Below are positions 55,035 through 64,000 of a stretch of 64,000 nucleotides of DNA, piece after piece (position 1 is the first letter of the stretch; every line of letters starts with the position of its first letter). The notes beneath the pieces are model-generated. The model worked only from the letters and a program-made list of their open reading frames with translations, was not told where the DNA came from and made no database searches. A program made the translations under genes and the position numbers. This stretch comes from Laburnicola sp. R22_1 (lineage: Eukaryota; Ascomycota; Dothideomycetes; Pleosporales; Didymosphaeriaceae): assembly GCA_014281115.1 (NCBI GenBank), contig JACONQ010000014.1:1550001-1614000 (forward strand). The letters are read 5' to 3'.

Positions 55035-56086
55035 ATGCGCCTCTTCCTCCTGCCCATCTCCACACGACGCTCGCTCATCTACTGCGAGAAGCTGCACGAG
55101 AAAGCCGCCAGCGAGCGCTCGCTGCTCGACAAGGCCACCATCAAGGCGAGCGAGATCTGGGTGGCCTGGGAAAAGGATGCAAAGGCGCCGCTCAACTGGA
55201 AGAAGCGCGTGACGCAAGCCGGCAACCAGGCGCTGGACCGCATCCCCTTCGAAGAATGGGGGCTCAAGACTCTCCCGGCCCTGACGGCGAAGCGGAAGCT
55301 GGCGATTGTTGAGGGCCGCGAAAAGTACCACGTCATGTTCCCCGGCCTGTACCTGCCGCAGGAGAAGGTGCCCGGCATACTCAAGAAGCTGGCACGGGAG
55401 AAGCAGGCCATGTACAGAAAGAAAATGATATGGAGCATCGTGGCCATGCCGTTCACGGCGCCGTTTATGCTGATTCCCGTGTATGTTGCCCCCAGACGAT
55501 GGAACATCGCATGCTAATACAGACCAGAATACCCAACCTGCCGTTTTTCTACCTCGTCTATCGCGCCTACTCGTACTGGAAGGCGCTAACCGGCTCTAAA
55601 CACCTCGAATTCCTCCTCAGCCATAACCTGCCCACCCCCAACCCGTCCTCGGAGCTCGACGAAGTCTACACCGCTGGTCTCATGTACCCATCGCGCGAGA
55701 TATCCCGCGCCGCACCCCGGCCGACCAAAGAACAAATCGAGGAAGTCGCTCGAGTCGTCGAGGCACAAACAAACGGTGGGAGCAGAGATGTCATGGTGTT
55801 GCAGCGATGGAATGGGAAGCTCATTGCTGAGGAGTTCCACCTACCGGATATGGAGTCCGAGATTGAGCGAGCCGTGGAGCAGGTCGAGACGTCAATCAAG
55901 GCCAAGGACGAGCTGATAGAGCAAAAGTTGGAGCTGGAGCAGGCAACAGCTGAGCCAGGCCAGACGGCCAAAGATGCGCTGCCGAAGGAGATAATACAGC
56001 CGCTGGAGCAAGCGGAGAAGAGGATTCACAAGGAGGCTGAGAAGGTTGCGCACGAAAACGACGCGAAGAAAGACGAGAAGTCTTAG
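55035..56086 (+). CDS. Mitochondrial K+/H+ exchange-related protein (Mit_KHE1 family)
   Basis: A 334-aa protein whose start MRLFLLPISTRRSLIYCEKL is characteristic of the Mit_KHE1 family, implicated in mitochondrial potassium/proton exchange and inner-membrane function. Exons are 55035-55480 and 55528-56086, with a 47-nt intron between MLIPV and IPNLPFFYLVYRAYSYW. The membrane-associated part lies around MIWSIVAMPFTAPFMLIPV and the following PFFYLVYRAY. The C-terminal third is a charged coiled-coil (ELIEQKLELEQ ... KRIHKEAEKVAHEND). The ATG at 55035 is chosen because the family starts at this Met; the frame upstream has only GTG. Confidence 0.85.
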
Positions 56087-57041
56087 GTTTCACGCTATGA
56101 ATGGGGATTCTTGTATGATATGGTGTCAAGGCGGCACATGGAGTTGGTAATGATGCCCAGCATATCTTGTATTTGTATGTATCATGAGGGCGGTAGGCCG
56201 GTCAATGTTTTGCTTCTCCTTGTATATATAGACTCTCTGGGACACGGTGATACATAATCATAATCCTCTGCACTCTAGTCCACTTTCATGAAGTAATGCT
56301 TACAGTCTTACAGAAGATGTATTATACAACAGTGATCTCACAGAAATGGTACACAGAAAAAAGGTTATAGCTAGATTTTCTTTTCCCATGGTATAGTTGC
56401 GGGATGCAGCTTTGTTCACAAAAAAAAATACAACAGTGGGCGACGTCCACGGGTATCCCCCCATCACCCGCGGCTCCCCTCGGAAACGGCATCATCTCCT
56501 ATACTATAGATGAATTAGTACAGGGGTCTCCACGTTGCAGCAACACTGTGACAAAATTATCAATGGATCAGCCGGAACACGGAAAGTGGCGTGAAGAGTC
56601 TGGTTTCACGGTTGGCTGCTTGGCGGTAGGCTGCAGTGAATGTGGAGTGCCAAGAAACTGGTAGCTTCGGTGGTGCCTGAAGGCTCGCGGTGAATCACAA
56701 AAGGTCGCCGCTGCCGGGCCGCGCACCTTTACTCTCGCTCTTTCCCCATTCTCGACACTGCGTGCCCTGCGTGAGTGCACCGGTCGCGCACCCTGCCGAC
56801 TTCATAAATCTTCCACGCAGGACCCTGGAACCTACAAAACCACCCACGGCGCGCCCGCTCGGTACTCGCCTCCACCTCAACCCAACTGCGCCTTCCGCAC
56901 AACAGCAGGCCCCCGACACGACTACGCCGCTGTCTGCCATCTTCTCGCGCGCACTCCCTCGCAAATCCGAATCGAAAACCGTCCAGGCTGCAGAAACCGC
57001 CCTCGAAGAGGACCATCGCGCACGCGACGCCGCCTCCCGCC
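56087..57041. other. Intergenic, upstream of cullin-1
   Basis: 955 bp. An A-rich run lies at 56421-56428, and a pyrimidine-rich leader precedes the cullin start. Open frames on the minus strand at 56695-57072 and 56729-57262 appear to be composition effects. Confidence 0.5.
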
Positions 57042-59602
57042 ATGGCATCCACCATGCCCCCCGTGCCTGCAAAGGACGATGTCAAAGCAACGTAAGTTCC
57101 CGTGACTTTCTTCCCTGTACCGTGCAGCTTGCTGAAAAGCTCCGATGGCTCTGCTCCGGCGGTGTGGCTTGCAGCGGTCTCGCCATGTCTAGTATGCAAA
57201 TGCTCGCAGGCGGCGCTGCGGGGCAACTCGCTGGCGACGACTCGCTGAAACGCCTCTACCATGCGTTTGGGAACGGCTGCTAACGTGCTGCAGATGGACG
57301 TACCTCGAAGCGGGCGTTGACAAGATCATGACCAACCTGCGGGACGGCATGGACATGAAGACGTACATGGGCCTGTACACTGCTATTCATAACTTCTGTA
57401 CCGCGCAAAAAGCTGTCGCTGGTACCTCGTTCACTTCACATAACAATCGCGGCGGAGCTCACCTGCTAGGCGAGGATCTATACCAGCATCTGATCGAATA
57501 CCTGAAATTACACCTGAAAGAGGTGCAGGCGAAGTCGAACGAGCACACCGACGAGGCCCTTCTCTCCTTTTACATCAAGGAATGGGGGCGCTACACCACC
57601 GCCGCCCAGTACAACAATCATTTGTTCCGCTATCTCAACCGCCACTGGGTCAAGCGCGAGATGGATGAGGGTAAGAAGAACATCTATGACATATACACGC
57701 TTCATCTGGTGCGGTGGAAGGAGGACATGTTCACGGGCACACAAGAGCAGGTCATGCGGGCCGTCTTGAAGCTCGTTGAGAAGCAGCGGAACGGCGAGAC
57801 TATCGAGCAGACGCGTGTCAAGCAGGTCGTCGACTCATTCGTCTCTCTCGGCCTGGATGAGCAGGATAGCTCCAAGTCGACGCTCGATGTCTACAAGGAG
57901 TTCTTCGAGAAGCCATTCCTAGATGCTACCGCGCAATATTACGACGACGAGTCTAAGCAGTTCCTGGCGGAGAACAGCGTGGTTGAATACATGAAAAAGG
58001 CCGAGATCCGCCTGGAGGAAGAGAAGAACCGCGTTGGACTGTATCTGCTGGCGGAGATAATGTCGCCGCTCATGCGCACCTGCGAGCAGTCACTCATCAC
58101 AAGCCACTCGCAAGCCCTGCGGGAAGAGTTTCAGATCCTGCTCGACCACGACAAGCAGGAAGACCTCGGCCGGATGTACAACCTGCTTGCCCGCATTCCT
58201 GAGGGCCTTGACCCGCTGCGTACTCGCTTCGAGACCCACGTTAGAAAGGCAGGTCTCTCGGCTGTCGAGAAGGTCTCCGTGGAGGGCGAGAGCCTCGAGC
58301 CGAAGGTCTATGTTGACGCACTTCTCGAGGTACACACACAATACCAGGATCTTGTCAACCGAGCTTTCAATGGCGAATCGGAGTTCGTGCGATCTCTAGA
58401 CAACGCCTGCCGCGAGTTTGTCAACCGCAACAAGATTTGCAAATCTGGCTCGAACAAGTCCCCTGAACTTCTTGCTAAATATACCGATGCGTTGCTGAAG
58501 AAGTCCAGCGCCAAGATGAACGAAGAGGACAATATGGAGGCGCTTCTCACCCAGATCATGACCATCTTCAAGTACATCGAAGATAAGGATGTCTTCCAGA
58601 AGTTCTATTCACGCCAGCTGGCCAGGCGTCTGGTGGTGAGCTCTTCTTCGTCGGACGATGCGGAGACCACTATGATCTCCAAATTGAAAGAGGCGTGCGG
58701 GTTCGAATACACCAACAAGCTGCAGCGCATGTTCCAGGACATGCAGATATCGAAGGATTTGAATAGCACATATTCGGAATGGCTCGATAGCACCTTCGAT
58801 CCTACAGAGCGCAAGCAGTTCATCGACACGACTTATAACATTCTTGGCACCGGCTTCTGGCCGCTGCAGCCCCCTACCACGCCATTCACACCGCCCCAGC
58901 TCATCGTGCAGACGTACGAGCGTTTCACCCGATTCTATAACAACAAGCACCAGGGCCGCAAACTGTCATGGCTTTGGCATTTGTCCAAGGGAGAGATGAA
59001 GGCGAACTTCTGCAAGGTCGCCGGCCAGAAAGTGTCTCCCACGTTCCAGGTCTCAACTTATCAGATGGCTATTCTCCTTACTTTCAACGACAGTGACACG
59101 GTGACATATGATGAGATTGCGGAAGTCACTAAGCTTGACAAGGAGACACTAAACCCTAGCCTGGCCATCTTCATCAAGGCAAAGGTCCTGATTCCCGAGC
59201 CAGAAGGAGCCAAGCCTGAGTCAGGCACGACATATAAGCTCAACACCGGCTGGAAGGCGAAGAAGGTCAAGATGAACTTCAACATTACTATCAAGAATGA
59301 GCAGAAGCAGGAGGCCGAGGATACGCATAAGACGATCGAAGAGGACCGTAAGCTGCTTATGCAGGTATGTATTGAGGACGTCCCTGTCTTAACATATCAC
59401 TAACTTTCACTAGTCGGCCATTGTGCGAATCATGAAGTCCCGCAAGAAGATGAAGCACCAGCAGCTCGTCTCAGAGACGATTCAGCAGATCAAGAACCGA
59501 TTCCAGCCACGCATTCCCGATATCAAGAAGTGCATCGACATCCTACTCGAGAAGGAATACCTGGAGCGCCTGGAAGGAGACGAGCTTGGGTACCTTGCAT
59601 AG
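57042..59602 (+). CDS. CUL1: Cullin-1 (SCF ubiquitin ligase scaffold)
   Basis: The 769-aa scaffold of SCF ubiquitin ligases: the N-terminus binds Skp1/F-box proteins, the C-terminus binds the RING protein Rbx1/Hrt1. Exons are 57042-57091, 57294-59364 and 59414-59602. The first intron is 202 nt and splits [15 protein letters not shown]. The cullin repeats are followed by the homology domain ([37 protein letters not shown] block; [21 protein letters not shown]). The final exon carries the winged-helix C-terminus with [13 protein letters not shown], in which K715 is the expected NEDD8 site, and the canonical end [13 protein letters not shown]. The gene looks complete and functional. Confidence 0.96.
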
Positions 59603-60323
59603 CCGCATCAGCTGCAGTTCCGGGTCTGTTTGTGTTACGAGTTATGGTTTTCTCAGTTTGTGGCAAGCCAGGCGGCATTGCGGCTCCGCGCGATCTATGT
59701 ATTTGGCGTTCACGGCACACGATATGGGCATGGGTGGGCGCTAGAAAGCAAACGGCTTCGCGTGTGAGCCTTGAGCCCAGAAGGGTACTATAGAGCACAG
59801 AGGATGGGGCAGGTTTTCACGGGTGGGAGAAAAATGCAGCTAGCCAACCAGTCATCAGATCAGCAAGCCTTTATATCCTTTGACTTTGTTATTTCCCCGT
59901 TATACTCGTTTCCGAAGAGTGTTTGTAAAAGCTGGCAGCTTGTCATATGCCCTGTGGTAAGATTGTTAACTCACACGCTTTACATTTTTATTATTTTTTC
60001 GCGCTCGGTCGGATTCGCATTGTCGTTCCTGTCGTTCCTGTTATTCCTAGTCGACTTCCACGTCGCTCAGTGCGTCGTTCCCTCTTCTACTCTAACCGCC
60101 CTTAACGCGCTTTCCTCATGCTGTCACTTCGAAGTCCAATTACAATCCCATTTCCATCCTCCTCTCCTACCCCACCGTCTCCAACATCGACAGCTCGCTA
60201 GCCCCATCTTATCCTTATTGATTATCATCGCTTTCGTCTATCGCTAGAATTCTGCCTTGCATAATACGGTGGCACGGGTTTCTCTCGCCCTACGGTTATA
60301 AGTGGCGGTCATTGGAGTGCGTC
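59603..60323. other. Intergenic, cullin 3' flank
   Basis: 721 bp. Pyrimidine-rich towards the right (60020-60230), consistent with the upstream region of the next gene. Nothing else is supported. Confidence 0.5.
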
Positions 60324-60800
60324 ATGGAGACGATTGGAGAAGGTATGTTGAGAGAGGGAGAGGAAGAGACGAGGATAGGGTGTTTTGGTGTGTGCAGAGA
60401 CGCTGACTGTTGGGTGGGTGTAGGTTCGACGCTTCAGCGATGTAGACGTACGGCTCGTAGGGGTTCGAGTCGGTATTCTTCCGGGTTGCGGGATCGTGCG
60501 TTGAGGAACAGGGAGAGGGAGGAAGATGGAGGTGTTGTGTTGGATGGGCCGGTTGCTTCTACTTCCCCCACCGCCTCTGCGTCGCCGAGGTCACGTAGCG
60601 CTTCGGGATGTGGATCGTTAAGCGGTCGCGCCTTGCGCCCATCTCGTCTATCTAGGGCAGTCAAATCTCTAGTCTCGCTTCGAAAGGGAAAGATACCATC
60701 GACCAAATCCACGATTACCAACGGCGTAGGAGGGGAGAATGCGGTGGCCGGATCTCGTGGTTCTAATGAGGCTGGCAAAGAAAAGGATAAGAAGAAATAG
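60324..60800 (+). CDS. Hypothetical basic Ser/Arg-rich protein
   Basis: I do not recognise this gene. From the ATG at 60324 (METIGEG), with an optional intron at 60343-60423 (GTATGT ... TGTAG, 81 nt, stopless), it would give about 131 aa, or 158 aa unspliced. The sequence is Arg/Ser/Gly-rich and disordered (RRTARRGSSRYSSGLRDRALRN; SASPRSRSASGCGSLSG) and ends in a Lys-rich tail (KEKDKKK). It may be a separate small gene or the 5' part of the following one, as only one stop codon (60798-60800) separates them. Confidence in its existence as an independent gene is low. Confidence 0.35.
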   Translation: METIGEGMLREGEEETRIGCFGVCRDADCWVGVGSTLQRCRRTARRGSSRYSSGLRDRALRNREREEDGGVVLDGPVASTSPTASASPRSRSASGCGSLSGRALRPSRLSRAVKSLVSLRKGKIPSTKSTITNGVGGENAVAGSRGSNEAGKEKDKKK

Positions 60801-60833
60801 GGTTTCAGATTTCGCGAGTGGACTCGTTCTGCG

Positions 60834-62704
60834 ATGAAAGGTACAAGATCATCTAGTATCGCCTTCATGCTGCTCGTTCTCAACCAACCCTACAGTACTC
60901 AGAGATAAGTCTGAGGTTACTATACTCAAACTCTTGTTCAGTAGCTGCAGTTGCTACGGCGGCGTCAGATCATGAAGATAAGCTAACAATTGCAGGTCGC
61001 AGAGCGCCAATAGCCATCTCATCACCACAGATTCCCTTCCTCTGCGACTTCGACTGCGACTGTTCGAAATGTCACCGCAAAGTTGAGCCAGTTCAGCCAG
61101 ACCGCCTTAGCCCAACCTGGCGACCGCGATCTCAACAATCAAATCCACCGCGAAGCCGACGATCTAGTCGTGATACCCTAGACATTCCGGCTTCCAATAG
61201 TCTCGTATCGACTCCACAGACCCAGTCAAACCCTTCGACTCGTTGGCTGAACTTTTCACGACCAAATCTTCGCAAGCAGATCAGACCTCGCAATTCGCAC
61301 CGAGTATCACCTAGATCAGACGCTCCAAGGGATAGCAGAGAGGAAAATCGAGGCGCTACACATCCGACTGTCGTTTCAGGTTCGGTATTGGAGGATGCAA
61401 AAAATCAGAACGGCAAGACTAATGTGCCAACGGATGAACTTTCAACGCACAACGGAACGGAATACCAGCGCAACGGGACTAACGCGGTACCGCAAATTCC
61501 ACTTTCGGCAACTGGAATGGGTTTTGAAGATCAGAACCCATTTAATGGAATCATAACAAGGTATCACAACCTAGTGGAGGCTTTATCTGGTTTAGAGGCC
61601 GAGAAGCCCATGGACCAATATCATCAGGAATCGACGTCTGGACTAGTTGACTTGCGCGCAGAACATGTGGCGCCATCGGAAGACAATGTCATTAATCGGA
61701 CTCCTGTAGATTTTGCGACCATACCAGATGAACAACTCTCGCAGTCACCATTGACTAAGTCGCGAGAAAGATTTAGGCGCATGACTCTAGAGGCTCTTGA
61801 AGGTAAGCAGTATTCATCCGCGCACCCTATCGCACAAGTATAATAACTATCGGACTACCAGGGAGACAAGGCCACGCTGACAGTGGGACCTCAGCGCCTA
61901 CTCAAAACACTTCTCCCAGTAAGTCTCCCCGCACAATATAAAGCAGAGTATACGGAGATTAAGTTACAATGTAAAGCTCCAAGTTCTCGTTCAGAGGAAG
62001 TGAGTGGACCCTTCGAACGTAATGACACGCCTGCCCAACCAATGGACGGGAGTTCCTATCTTGAAGTCCGGCGACATGCCTGGCATGGTCGTGAGTTTAC
62101 CATATCAGCTCGATCAACGATCCCTATCCTTCTAGATGCTAGCGTCACGGATCCGCCTCGTGTCCAGAATCTAGTCGGCTGGACAGTAGATATACTGCAA
62201 CAGGAGACCGAAGACCTCCTCAGAGGATACGCGGCCCGTCCCAACACTGACGTCTCACCACCTGCTACGCTTCTTGACGTCCATATAACAACCCGCCCGA
62301 ATATGGATGCGCCCGGGAACTACATGGCTCGAGTAGAAGCATCTGCATATATAACACTCGATATGAATGTCCACTCGGGCGAGGGCAGCGTCAGTTCACG
62401 TTCGAATCAACGAGAGGAGCCAGGTGTGGCAGTCGGAACGCCTGATGATGCATTGCAAAGCGCGTCAAGTGGGTGGCATCTCATTGTGTATTCCGCATTT
62501 TCGGAGCAATTGGCCTAAATTTGCTGACTTGCGCCGCGACGTTTAGGCATGCGAAACGAGCAGAATGAGGCGCAAACTCTACGGCACGTGAGTTCCGTCC
62601 CCGTCCTCATCAGCACTGGCCGTCGAGACGTTCCTGCACCTACTCTCCCGGAGCGACCTCGGCCGCACTCGCATAGGGTTGAATGGTTTAATGAGCATGA
62701 TTAA
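60834..62704 (+). CDS. Hypothetical protein, multi-exon, uncertain 5' end
   Basis: I do not recognise this protein. Exons supported by frame continuity and splice signals are 60996-61802, 61884-62468 and 62547-62704. The acceptor at 60995 has a good branch site (GCTAACA). The intron 62469-62546 gives the end ERPRPHSHRVEWFNEHD. A minimal first exon ATG AAA G at 60834-60840 would close the frame (518 aa) but is a guess. The N-terminal part has a Cys cluster (FLCDFDCDCSKCHRK) followed by a long basic, Ser/Pro-rich, disordered region. The C-terminal half is more ordered (LEVRRHAWHGREFTISA, GWTVDILQQETEDLL, MARVEASAYITLDMNV). A regulatory or nuclear protein is conceivable but unproven. Confidence 0.5.
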
Positions 62705-63158
62705 GAGACGAGGAAGTGTGAAGGAGTTTGTTAGCGTACATTCTTTTGGTATGATGGGGGCGTTGGTTTCTAATTCTTAATGCTGGGGATTGTATGGGTT
62801 TCGACGTTGGTTGGAATATACTGGGTACCGGGTATGTTTGGGCGTTTAGTTCGTGCGGGACATGAACTGCAACATGTATGGAGGCTACCTGGGTTTCTTC
62901 TGAGGGCTTTTTCTCTTACCGTAATCAGGTATGGCCCAAGCTTTGAAGCCGTGGGTGCATTACTTGCTACAAAATGACGTGTCTAGTTGTGACATCTTTC
63001 TCTCACTGTTGGACTCGCGGCGAACACGTGACTCTTCCCTTTCCAACGCTCCCTAGAACGGACCTCGTAGATGACGTAAGAAATACTTCCTCCACAACAG
63101 CAATATACCCACCGCTACTCTCGCTACCTTACGCGTCCTCTCCACACCCACGCCAACC
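62705..63158. other. Intergenic, 454 bp
   Basis: A tandem spacer before the last gene. CACGTG occurs near 63026. Nothing else is seen. Confidence 0.5.
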
Positions 63159-64000
63159 ATGCCGACCCACCCGCAGTTCTCAATCGCTGACTTTGATAAC
63201 CCGAGTCTTACATACCGGGTTGCTGCCCACCGCGCGCGAAAATACGAGGTAAGTCTGCGCTGTCATTGTCTTGTTGTCGTACCCGTCCTTCGTCCAATTG
63301 TCCAATTGAAGGGCGCTGTTGTTTCTTTCGCGGTTGTGGCTGAACGGTTACGACAATCGCACAACCACTCCCGTCTCCAACCTCAGGGCCCCGTTATTCT
63401 CTTCCCCCCGCAATTGCGACTAAACGGTTACGACAGGAACTCTTAGCGCTCGCCCGCCGCATCTTCGACAAATCGCACGACGATTACAAAGCCCATATTC
63501 ATCTCGATGACCCGGTGTGCGAGGGCCGGACGGCGGAGTGCGAGTGGGACGAGGGGGTGTATTGGGAGGGCGAGGTTTTGCGTGGGGGGAAGTTGGTGAT
63601 GTATGTCGATGTTTGAATTCGTTGTTGCGAACGCGTTGGGGGAGCACCATCGGGGTGGAGAGTCCGCTGGAGCGGCGAGAACCTGTTGTGGATTTTTTTT
63701 TCTCTAATGCTTGACAGGTTTGTGCATTTTGAGCGGTTGTCGCTGGCTGAGAAGATTGAGATGACGAAGGTGGGGTTGGGGCTTGGGGATGAGAAGGAGG
63801 AGGAGGAGGATGAGATTGAGGTGTTGAGGAGGAAGGGGGATGAGGCGGGGAGGAGGGGGGAGTGGGATGTGGCGTTGGGGTGGTGGAGGGTTGCGAGGGG
63901 GTGGAGAAGAGGAGGGTGAAGGTAGGTTGTTTTGGTGGGATTTAGGGAGTGTTGCTGATGGGAGACAGGTTGTATCCGCGGAAGGCAAGGATGGCGGGGT
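63159..64000 (+). CDS. Conserved fungal hypothetical protein (3' truncated by window)
   Basis: This gene runs off the right edge. Exons are 63159-63248, 63437-63600, 63718-63915 and 63969 onward. The product starts MPTHPQFSIADFDNPSLTYR and continues ELLALARRIFDKSHDDYKAHIH, CEWDEGVYWEGEVLRGGKLVM, FVHFERLSLAEKIEMTK, an Asp/Glu-rich loop, EVLRRKGDEAGRRGEWDVALGWW, and then GLYPRKARMAG at the window edge. I know no functional domain for it. The final intron (63916-63968) has a GTGAAG donor and a GACAG acceptor; without it a stop follows at 63917. The first intron is 188 nt and shows a duplicated 3' part. Confidence 0.65.

Overview
The window is nuclear DNA from a filamentous ascomycete (Pezizomycotina). 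Its genes are split by many short introns, mostly 45-65 nt, with GT(A/G)(A/C)GT donors, CTRAY branch sites and CAG/TAG acceptors. It carries fungal hallmark genes: elongation factor 3, the Sim4/CENP-L kinetochore subunit Fta1, the phospholipase D regulator Srf1 and a Whi5/Nrm1-type repressor. One decayed gene shows a mutation pattern typical of repeat-induced point mutation. I lean towards Dothideomycetes from the general look of the proteins, but the sequence alone does not settle the class.

Layout. 1-10 kb: the 3' end of a cytochrome P450, VPS52 (-), eIF5A (+), the Pol I factor RRN7 (+), a ubiquitin-L40 fusion (+) and an FHA-domain protein (-). 10-24.6 kb: a 1.75-kb intergenic region with a small inverted-repeat element, a Cic1/Utp30-type ribosome biogenesis factor (+), palmitoyl-protein thioesterase (-), mitochondrial adrenodoxin reductase ARH1 (-), a four-pass MARVEL-like membrane protein (+), a Whi5/Nrm1-type repressor (+) and ACH1 (+), whose third intron holds a miniature TA-flanked foldback element. 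24.9-42.9 kb: an APH-fold kinase-like protein (-), an orphan Cys/His-rich small protein (+), a RING protein (-), BST1 (+), elongation factor 3 (+), a second degenerate element, a hypothetical acidic protein whose frame is interrupted inside an 87-bp duplication (-), and a D-erythronate-dehydrogenase-like SDR (-). 42.9-44.5 kb: an accessory-looking, AT-rich stretch with a carboxylesterase pseudogene. 44.5-64 kb: Hsp110/HSP88 (-), FTA1 (+), a classical SDR (-), a TatD/Scn1-like metallohydrolase (+), SRF1 (-), a Mit_KHE1 family protein (+), a cullin-1 (+), two poorly defined hypothetical genes (+) and a truncated conserved hypothetical gene (+).

Most of the window is ordinary housekeeping sequence: translation (eIF5A, eEF3, ubiquitin-L40), rRNA transcription and ribosome assembly (RRN7, Cic1-like), trafficking and GPI-anchor quality control (VPS52, BST1), mitochondrial redox and acetate metabolism (ARH1, ACH1), proteostasis (HSP88, cullin-1, PPT1) and cell cycle/kinetochore (Whi5/Nrm1-like, FHA, FTA1). 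I see no operon-like or co-functional cluster and no biosynthetic cluster beyond the lone P450 at the left edge. I found no convincing new multi-gene system. The most unusual signals are three loci sharing one short repeat motif, a carboxylesterase relic with three TGG-to-TAG changes, the duplicated and interrupted hypothetical gene at 40.5 kb, and a 15-nt micro-exon in eEF3. Exon boundaries were inferred by reading splice signals and protein continuity, not from transcripts.
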